Positions 42,145 through 48,994 of a stretch of DNA of 64,000 bases are shown one piece after another. Numbering within the stretch: the first letter of the stretch is position 1; every line of letters begins with the position of its first letter. The DNA is from Gallionella sp. (GTDB lineage Bacteria; Pseudomonadota; Gammaproteobacteria; Burkholderiales; Gallionellaceae): the NCBI GenBank assembly GCA_030681375.1, contig JAUXWM010000035.1:1-64000 (forward strand), in the 5' to 3' direction. The notes below the pieces were generated by a model. The model did no database searches, was not told where the DNA came from, and saw only the letters and a list, made by a program, of their open reading frames with translations. The position numbers and the translations under genes were made by a program.

Positions 42145-44697
42145 TCATGCGCGCGGACGCATGATCCGTTTCACCGCCATGACCAGCAGATACACGCTAG
42201 CCGCCGCGAACAGGCCGGTGAACAGCATGGGAGGCAGGCTGCCCGCAAAATGGAACAAATCGCGCAGCAACGGCACGCTCAGCACCAGCGCCAGCGCGCC
42301 GCCAGTACCCAGCAATATCCAGCGTAGCGTCGGGTTCTTTTCGAGATTAGATGCATTTTTTGTCCTGTTGCCGAATACCAGCGCGATATTGCCTGCCACC
42401 ATAGACGTAAATACCAGTGCGCGCACGGTGTCTTCGTCATAGCCTGCCACACCTCCCCAGAGAAAGACCGTGGCGGCGACGCAGAAGGCGATACCGCCCT
42501 GCACCAAACTAAGCGCCAGTTGCCTGCCGCCGAACAGTGTCTCAGTCGATGCCCTGGGCGGACGCTGCATGATATTTTTCTCTTCCGCCTCGGCTTCGAA
42601 GAAGATCGAACAGGCGGGGCCGATAATCAGTTCCAGAAACATGATGTGGGCTGGCATCAGCAACAGCGGCCCGCCCAGCATGATGGGCAGCATCGACATG
42701 CCAACTATCGGCAAATGCACCGCCAGCACGTAGCTCATCGCACGGCGCAGATTGTCGTAGATGCGCCGCCCCAGTCGCACCGTGGCGACCAGAGAGGCGA
42801 AGTCGTCTTCAAGCAGCACCAGACCGGCTGCTTCACGCGCCACGTCAGTACCGCGATTGCCCATTGCGACGCCGATGTGCGCGGCTTTGAGCGCGGGCGC
42901 ATCATTCACGCCGTCGCCGGTCATCGCGACGATCTCGCCGTTGGCTTTGAAGGCTTCCACCAGACGCAGCTTCTGTTGCGGCACGATGCGCGCAAACACC
43001 TGCACCTCGCGCAACCGGGCGCGCAACGCCTCATCTGAAAGCGTATCCAGCTCAGCCCCGCTCAGCACCCGATTCGCCGGCAGGCCGAGTTCGCGGGCAA
43101 TGGCCTGTGCGGTACGGGCGTGGTCGCCGGTAATCATCACCACGCGGATGCCGGCGGCATGGCACTGCTCTATGGCCTCTTTGACATCGGCGCGCAACGG
43201 GTCCTGCAATCCCAGCAGGCCGACAAAGGAGAATTCGATGTCATGCTGCCGTTCCGGCCACGATACGCCCGGTAGCAGCATGGCGCGCGCCACGCCGAGT
43301 ACGCGCAAGCCCTGATCGGCCATTCCGGCGGCGATTTGCCCGATAACCTGCGCCTGCTCTTCGGGCAGATGGCACAGATCGATGATCGCTTCCGGCGCGC
43401 CCTTGGTGGCCACACTGTGATGCTGCTGACCCTCGCCCTGCCAGACATGCGACATCGCCAGCATCTCGGATGACAGACTGTATTCGTGCACGATCTGCCA
43501 TTCGTCGTGCAGATGTTCGCTGCCCGTGAGAGTGCGCTGTCCGAGTTCATGCAGCGCCCGCTCCATCGGGTCGAACGGCTCGCGTTCGCTGGCCAGAATG
43601 CCGAATTCGACCAGTTCGTGCCAGCTTTCCGGCAATTCGTTCAGATCGTGAACATCCAGCATCTGACCGTCGCCATACAATGTGCGTATCACCATGCGAT
43701 TTTCGGTCAGCGTGCCGGTCTTATCGGTACACAGCACGGTGGTGGCGCCCAGCGTCTCGATCGCATCCAGCCGCCGCGTCAGCACCTGATGTTTCGAGAT
43801 GCGCCACGCCCCTAGCGACATGAATATAGACAGGATTACCGGAAATTCTTCCGGCAGCGTGGACATCGCCAGCGTGATTCCGGCCAGCAGCGCGTTCAGC
43901 CAATGGCCGTGTGTATAGCCATAGAGCAGCACCAGCGACAGACAGAGTACAGCGGCGATGATGACCAGGCGGCGCACCAGCACACCCGTCTGGATGCGCA
44001 GCGGCGAGGTGCCGCCTTGCGTGTCGCGCAGCGACTGACCGATCTGCCCGAGTGCGCTCGCATGACCGGTGGCCGTGACCAGCCCGATGCCGCTACCCTG
44101 CACCAGCACCGTACCGGCATAGACGAAGGGCTGATCGTCGCCGCCCGGTTCGCGCGCAAGCGCGTCCGAATTGCCGGGCTGTTTGCGCACCGGCACAGAT
44201 TCGCCGGTCAGCATGGATTCATCGGCAAACAGATCGTTGCAACTGAGCAGCACGGCGTCCGCCGCGACCCGATCGCCTTCGGTGAGCAGCAACAGATCGC
44301 CCGGCACCACCTCGCGTCCGGCAATGCGTTGCTGACGGCCATCGCGCATCACCTTTGCGCGAGGGCTGGTCAAGTCGCGCAAGGCATCCAGCACGCGTTC
44401 GCTTTTTTGCGCCTGAAACACCGTCATGCCGATGATAATCGCGACGAAACCCAGCAGCATCAGCGCATCGGAGACAGCACCCAGCAACAGATAAATGCCG
44501 CCCGCGGCAAGCAGCAGCATGAATATCGGCTCATGCAGCATCTCGACAGTGATCGTGTGCAAGCGCCGTGACCGTGGCGGAGTCAGCTCGTTATAGCCAA
44601 ACTCGGCGAGGCGCTGCTCAGCCTGCGCGGCACTCAGCCCGGCGGCATCGGTCGCACTCACGCCCGAAAATTCTTTGCTGGCAGCCGATGTAAGCAT
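42145..44697 (-). CDS. Cation-transporting P-type ATPase (P2-like)
   Basis: An 850-residue inner-membrane ion pump. An N-terminal cation-ATPase domain (AAGLSAAQAEQRLAEFGYNELTPP) is followed by the transmembrane bundle. The phosphatase motif is LTGES in MLTGESVPVRK, the phosphorylated Asp is in CTDKTGTLTENRM, and the hinge is MTGDGVNDAPALKAAHIGVAMG. The membrane motif in TM4 is PEEFPV, a variant of the PEEIPV/PEGLP of Ca2+ or Mn2+ pumps. Length and lack of metal-binding N-terminal CxxC domains argue against a heavy-metal P1B pump. The ion is not certain. Confidence 0.88.
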   Translation of the reverse strand: MLTSAASKEFSGVSATDAAGLSAAQAEQRLAEFGYNELTPPRSRRLHTITVEMLHEPIFMLLLAAGGIYLLLGAVSDALMLLGFVAIIIGMTVFQAQKSERVLDALRDLTSPRAKVMRDGRQQRIAGREVVPGDLLLLTEGDRVAADAVLLSCNDLFADESMLTGESVPVRKQPGNSDALAREPGGDDQPFVYAGTVLVQGSGIGLVTATGHASALGQIGQSLRDTQGGTSPLRIQTGVLVRRLVIIAAVLCLSLVLLYGYTHGHWLNALLAGITLAMSTLPEEFPVILSIFMSLGAWRISKHQVLTRRLDAIETLGATTVLCTDKTGTLTENRMVIRTLYGDGQMLDVHDLNELPESWHELVEFGILASEREPFDPMERALHELGQRTLTGSEHLHDEWQIVHEYSLSSEMLAMSHVWQGEGQQHHSVATKGAPEAIIDLCHLPEEQAQVIGQIAAGMADQGLRVLGVARAMLLPGVSWPERQHDIEFSFVGLLGLQDPLRADVKEAIEQCHAAGIRVVMITGDHARTAQAIARELGLPANRVLSGAELDTLSDEALRARLREVQVFARIVPQQKLRLVEAFKANGEIVAMTGDGVNDAPALKAAHIGVAMGNRGTDVAREAAGLVLLEDDFASLVATVRLGRRIYDNLRRAMSYVLAVHLPIVGMSMLPIMLGGPLLLMPAHIMFLELIIGPACSIFFEAEAEEKNIMQRPPRASTETLFGGRQLALSLVQGGIAFCVAATVFLWGGVAGYDEDTVRALVFTSMVAGNIALVFGNRTKNASNLEKNPTLRWILLGTGGALALVLSVPLLRDLFHFAGSLPPMLFTGLFAAASVYLLVMAVKRIMRPRA

Positions 44698-44721
44698 GTT
44701 TGCCCGTAAATCAGGGTTCGT

Positions 44722-45663
44722 TTAACGCAGCGCCACTCCGCTCTGGGTTGAAAAGCTGATCGCGCTTGCCACGCCTGCGCCAAAGCGTTTCGCCAGTCTG
44801 TCCGCGAATCCTTCCTTGACGGTAAAGTCCACTATGTTCTCGGCTTTGATGACGTCACGCGCCACCGATTCCACACTACCGTAACCATCTGCCAGACCCA
44901 TGGCTACGCCGGCCTGTCCGTTCCATACCAGACCGCTGAAGGTATCCGGCGTTTCCTTCAGACGTTTGCCGCGCCCCTGTCTGACCACGTCGATGAACTG
45001 CTGGTGTATCTGACCCAGCATCTGTTTGGCATATTCCTGCTGTTCGGGGCGCACCGTCGAGAACGGGTCCATGAAGCCCTTGTTGGAACCGGCTGTAACC
45101 AGACGACGTTCCACGCCCAGCTTTTCCATCGTTCCGGTAAAGCCGAAACCATCCATCAGCACACCGATGGAGCCGATCAGGCTGGCCTTATCGACAAAAA
45201 TCTTGTCCGCTGCCGCTGCTACATAATAGCCGCCGGAGGCGCAAATATCCTCGACCACCACATGCAACGGAATCGCCGGATACTTGGCCCGCAGACGGCG
45301 AATCTCATCGTTGATCTGCCCGGCCTGCACCGGGCTGCCGCCGGGACTGTTGATACGCAGAATCACTCCTTGCGTCCCCTTGTCCTGAAACGCTTCCTGC
45401 AAACTGGGGATCAAATTGTCGGCACTTGCCACGCTATCCGCCGCAATTACGCCCTGCATATCCACCAGCGCGGTGTGCTTGCCGGCACTCAATGCCGCTT
45501 CGCTCTTGTCAAACCAGCCCATAAAAATAAACAACATGAGGAACAGGTAGCCGAAAGTCAGCACCTTGAAAAAAATACTCCAGTGTCGCGCGCGACGCTG
45601 CTCCTGTATCGCTGACATCGCCAACTTCTCCAGCACACCGCGTTCCCAGTTCTGTTCAGACAT
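44722..45663 (-). CDS. sppA: Signal peptide peptidase SppA, 36-kDa type (S49)
   Basis: A 313-residue membrane serine protease that degrades released signal peptides. One helix (IFFKVLTFGYLFLMLFIFMGWF) is followed by the S49 domain: the ClpP-like segment ILRINSPGGSPVQAGQINDEIRRL, the nucleophile Ser in EDICASGGYYVAAAADKIFVD, and a conserved Lys-bearing strand after SLIGSIGVLMDGFGF. The short single-domain form contrasts with the 67-kDa E. coli SppA. Adjacent downstream of a HAD phosphatase gene on the same strand. Confidence 0.92.
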   Translation of the reverse strand: MSEQNWERGVLEKLAMSAIQEQRRARHWSIFFKVLTFGYLFLMLFIFMGWFDKSEAALSAGKHTALVDMQGVIAADSVASADNLIPSLQEAFQDKGTQGVILRINSPGGSPVQAGQINDEIRRLRAKYPAIPLHVVVEDICASGGYYVAAAADKIFVDKASLIGSIGVLMDGFGFTGTMEKLGVERRLVTAGSNKGFMDPFSTVRPEQQEYAKQMLGQIHQQFIDVVRQGRGKRLKETPDTFSGLVWNGQAGVAMGLADGYGSVESVARDVIKAENIVDFTVKEGFADRLAKRFGAGVASAISFSTQSGVALR

Positions 45664-45688
45664 ATTGCTTCCTTAATTAATTAAACGG

Positions 45689-46345
45689 TTAAGCGTTGGC
45701 CTTGAACCAGGCACGCAATTGCACGAAATCATCCAGCAGCGCGAGCGGTTGCAATGCCTGCAACTGCGCCGCCGGATGCGCGCCAAACGAAACCGCCAGC
45801 GCATCCACCCCGGCGTTCTGCGCCAGCAGCACATCATGCGTGGTGTCACCCACCATCAGCGTGCGCTCTGCACTGACCGCCAACTCTTCCATCAGTTCAA
45901 ACAGCATGGCCGGATTCGGCTTGGAAAAAGTCTGATCCGCCGTGCGCGTGGCATGAAAATAATGCTTCATGCCACTGGATTCCAGCGCCCTCTCCAGTCC
46001 CGCACGGCTCTTGCCGGTGGCCACACCCAGCGCGTAACCCGCCTCGTGCAGTTCCGCGATGGTGTCGCGCGCGCCCTCGAACAAGGGTATCGCCTGATCC
46101 TGCGCCAGAAAATAATGGCGGTAACGCTCCACCAGCGGTGCATACATCGTTTCCGGCGCATCCGGCACGGCATGGCGCAGCGCCTGTTCCAGCCCCAAAC
46201 CGATCACGTGACGCGCAGTCTCATCGTCGGGAACATTCAAACCCAGATCACGGCAGGCGGATTGAATCGACCCTGCGATAATCGCCGTAGAATCCATCAC
46301 CGTGCCATCCCAATCGAACACAATCAAATCGTAGCGCTTGCTCAT
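45689..46345 (-). CDS. HAD-superfamily phosphatase (phosphoglycolate phosphatase-like)
   Basis: A 218-residue HAD-IA hydrolase. Motif I DWDGTVMDS holds the nucleophile Asp, motif II ATGKSRAGLERAL the Thr/Ser, and motif III-IV FSKPNPAMLFEL with MVGDTTHD the Lys and acidic pair. The ATG at 46345 is chosen because AAGG precedes it and the domain begins at once (MSKRYDLIVFDWDGT); an open frame upstream is probably not translated. Phosphoglycolate is the likely substrate for this subgroup, but others are possible. It lies 25 bp upstream of sppA. Confidence 0.88.
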   Translation of the reverse strand: MSKRYDLIVFDWDGTVMDSTAIIAGSIQSACRDLGLNVPDDETARHVIGLGLEQALRHAVPDAPETMYAPLVERYRHYFLAQDQAIPLFEGARDTIAELHEAGYALGVATGKSRAGLERALESSGMKHYFHATRTADQTFSKPNPAMLFELMEELAVSAERTLMVGDTTHDVLLAQNAGVDALAVSFGAHPAAQLQALQPLALLDDFVQLRAWFKANA

Positions 46346-46425
46346 CACCCTTGAAACCACAAAAAAATAGTCGCCGATATTACCACCTTCGCGCTTCCAC
46401 CCCAACCTGTGCCACAATGCGCGCC

Positions 46426-47889
46426 ATGAGAACGATAAAAAAGACAAATCCGGGTAACGTTTCCGCTAAGGACGATGCAGCAAAGCCGCGTCGTAGCGGA
46501 GTTAAAACAACGCCAAAGACAGACAGAAGCCCGGCAAAAACCGTTGCTGAAAAACCGCGACGCGCTGCGGACAAAACAACCGCCAAGCCTCAGCCTCGCG
46601 GCGGTTCAGCGAAGACACCCGCACGGGGAGAGGCGCTCAAACCGCGCCATGCCGCGCCAAAAGCACAGTCCAAACATAATTCACGCGGCGCGGCTGTGGA
46701 GACACAGGCGGTTAAACCACGGCGTGTCGGCACCAAGCTGACCCGGCTCCTGAGTTTAAATGTCGCACCCGCCAAGCCCGCCGCCAGCGCGCAGGTGAGC
46801 AGGGAAAAATCGCGTCATGCCGGGACTGAAACGCCTACGCTCACGCAATGGCTGCTGTATTGCCGCTCCGGCTTCGAGCAGGACTGCGCACAGGAAACGC
46901 TGCGTCAGGCACGCAAGCACAAGCCTGTCATCGCCGAACAACCCGATATAATTAACAACAGCGGTTACGCCGTCGTCGCGCTCAACGAGCAGGCGCTGTC
47001 GTTCCGTGAACTGATTTTCGCGCGCCAGCTGATTCGCCTGCACCACAGCATAGCTGCCCTGCCTGATCGCGACCGTCTGACACCCATACTCAACGCGATC
47101 ACCGCGCTGCCCGGAAACTTTGGCGCATTGTGGCTGGAAGTACCGGACACCAACGACGGCAAGACCCTGTCCGCCTTCGTCAGGCGTTTCCAACCCCTGC
47201 TGGAAACGGCACTGCGCGAGCAAGGGCGATTGCTCGATGACATCAAGTCAGCGCGTTTGCATATTTTCTTTCCCGACAAAGCCTCCGTACTGATCGGCAG
47301 CAGCGATCCCTACAACAGCTCGCCAGCCCTGATGGGGATAGCGCGCCAATCGATACCTGCCGAAGCGCCGAGCCGCTCCACACTGAAACTGGCCGAAGCA
47401 ATCGAGACCTTCATGGATAAAAGCGAACAGACGCGTTTGCTGCGATCCGGCATGACTGCGGTCGATCTGGGCGCCGCTCCCGGCGGCTGGACATGGCAAA
47501 TGGTCAGTCGCGGCATCCGCGTCACGGCGGTGGACAACGGCCCGATGAAGGGTGTACTGGCGAAACACCCGCTAGTCGAACATCTCAAGCAGGATGGCTT
47601 CAAATATGCGCCGCGCAAGGCCGTGGACTGGCTGATCTGCGACATGGTCGAAAAACCCGCCAAAGTCGCCGAATTGATAAGCGCATGGTTCGTGGCAGGC
47701 TGGTGCAAACATGCGATCTTCAATCTGAAGCTGCCGATGAAACAGCGCGTCGCGGCGCTGGATGCCGCACTAGGCGGCATACGCACCCGTCTGGACGAGG
47801 AAGGCATCAGTTACAAACTACAGGCGAAACAGCTCTACCACGACCGCGAAGAAATCACCGTATTCCTGACCAAAACCAAGAATCGCTAA
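46426..47889 (+). CDS. rlmM: 23S rRNA (cytidine-2498-2'-O)-methyltransferase with long basic N-terminal tail
   Basis: A 487-residue protein. The last 360 residues match RlmM: a THUMP-like region from WLLYCRSGFEQDCAQETLRQA, then the methyltransferase with SAM loop AVDLGAAPGGWTWQMV, the IV motif WLICDMVEKPAKV and the K of FNLKLPMKQR. The first 120 residues are an extra Lys/Arg/Ala/Pro/Thr-rich disordered tail (SRGAAVETQAVKPRR and similar) not seen in typical RlmM proteins. Start is at ATG 46426; ATG 46417 is possible. Divergent from the HAD gene. Confidence 0.9.
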   Translation: MRTIKKTNPGNVSAKDDAAKPRRSGVKTTPKTDRSPAKTVAEKPRRAADKTTAKPQPRGGSAKTPARGEALKPRHAAPKAQSKHNSRGAAVETQAVKPRRVGTKLTRLLSLNVAPAKPAASAQVSREKSRHAGTETPTLTQWLLYCRSGFEQDCAQETLRQARKHKPVIAEQPDIINNSGYAVVALNEQALSFRELIFARQLIRLHHSIAALPDRDRLTPILNAITALPGNFGALWLEVPDTNDGKTLSAFVRRFQPLLETALREQGRLLDDIKSARLHIFFPDKASVLIGSSDPYNSSPALMGIARQSIPAEAPSRSTLKLAEAIETFMDKSEQTRLLRSGMTAVDLGAAPGGWTWQMVSRGIRVTAVDNGPMKGVLAKHPLVEHLKQDGFKYAPRKAVDWLICDMVEKPAKVAELISAWFVAGWCKHAIFNLKLPMKQRVAALDAALGGIRTRLDEEGISYKLQAKQLYHDREEITVFLTKTKNR

Positions 47890-47971
47890 ATTCGCATGGC
47901 AACGCCAAACCCGCTACGGGATGCCTGCCTGTAACATCTACGCCGTGCAGTATGAGGCGGCGTAGCAATGT

Positions 47972-48745
47972 TCAGATGTTCCGGCTCTTCTTGATCATAT
48001 CGTAGGCCAGCTGAATTTCCTTGGCCTGTTCGGTCGCCATGGCGATCATATCTTCCGGCATGCCTTGCCCGATCAGTTTGTCAGGGTGATATTGGCTGAT
48101 CAGCTTGCGATAGGCGCGCTTAATCTCGGCATCCGTGCTGTCTTTGCTAACACCCAGCGCCTTATAGGCGTCGTCCAGCGCATCAGCGGCACTGGCCTGC
48201 CCACCGGCAAAATGGGATTGATTCAGCACCATGTCCATCAACTGCCGGAACGCAGCCTGATCATAGCCGAGGCGAGCGGCGATGTCGGTGAGCAAGGTTT
48301 CTTCCGCCGGATGCAAATGCCCGTCCGCCAACGCCATCACGATCAGATAAACCAGCAACATTTGCTTCAGATTCTTAGTGTGCCCGCAAACAGACTGGAA
48401 ACGCTGATAGGTCGGCGCGATGTCAAAATCCGGCGCGGCTCCCTGTTTGAACGAGGCGATAGCCTGTGTTCGATGCTGCGCAGTCATGCCCAGCTTTTGC
48501 ATGAATTGCTCGACATGGGCGATCTCGTCCTGAGAGACATGCCCATCGGCCTTGGCCAGTTTGCCCATAGAGATGAACAACGTCTCAAGAAAAACGGCCT
48601 GACGCAATGCGTTCTGCAAGGGGTTAATCGCACCTGAGCCGTACGCCCTGATGCGATCAAAAAACGCCCCGGCGAACAACCCGAGCAGCGCACCGAAGAA
48701 CCCCAGAAAATAATAACCCGCAATAAAACCGATGAGTTTGAACAA
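47972..48745 (-). CDS. djlA: DnaJ-like membrane co-chaperone DjlA
   Basis: A type III J-protein anchored by one N-terminal helix (LIGFIAGYYFLGFFGALLGLFAG). The central TerB-like domain covers residues about 55-175. The C-terminal J domain starts DDAYKALGVSKDSTDAEIKRAYRKL, with HPD in SQYHPDKLIG. I choose a TTG start at 48745, five bases after GGAG, which gives the E. coli-like N-terminus. An ATG at 48796 overlaps a good -10 box and so would lie at or upstream of the transcript start. Confidence 0.88.
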   Translation of the reverse strand: MFKLIGFIAGYYFLGFFGALLGLFAGAFFDRIRAYGSGAINPLQNALRQAVFLETLFISMGKLAKADGHVSQDEIAHVEQFMQKLGMTAQHRTQAIASFKQGAAPDFDIAPTYQRFQSVCGHTKNLKQMLLVYLIVMALADGHLHPAEETLLTDIAARLGYDQAAFRQLMDMVLNQSHFAGGQASAADALDDAYKALGVSKDSTDAEIKRAYRKLISQYHPDKLIGQGMPEDMIAMATEQAKEIQLAYDMIKKSRNI

Positions 48746-48794
48746 GACAACTCCAGAAATAAAATTAAGCGAAAACCTGCACGACAAGGGGCGC

Positions 48795-48822
48795 ATTATA
48801 ACGCGCCCCTGCCATTATCGAA
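48795..48822 (-). promoter_or_regulatory. Putative sigma-70 promoter of djlA
   Basis: Minus strand TTCGAT (48822-48817), 16 bp, TATAAT (48800-48795). It supports a start codon downstream of the ATG at 48796. Confidence 0.45.
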
Positions 48823-48994
48823 TAATTCAGCAGGTGAAATCCGCATCCATATACCTGAATACATAGGCATTCCGGTCTATTGTGCAAAACAAATCCATTA
48901 CCCAGAATGCCGCAGAAGCAGACTTCCCACCCCCCGACCTGCTAGTTGACTCAATGTTTATGGTTGTTAAATCACCTTAATGGAGGAAAACAAA
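48823..48994. promoter_or_regulatory. Leader of the multidomain hydrolase gene
   Basis: Divergent gap between djlA and the large hydrolase gene. TTGACT at 48946-48951 could be a -35 box for the hydrolase, but no good -10 follows. GGAGG at 48982-48986 is its ribosome-binding site. Nothing else is evident. Confidence 0.35.

Noticed and set aside
48980..48994. Upstream ATG at 48980 for the multidomain hydrolase
   Set aside because: GGAGG lies after this ATG and at ideal distance from the ATG at 48995, so the later start is better supported.
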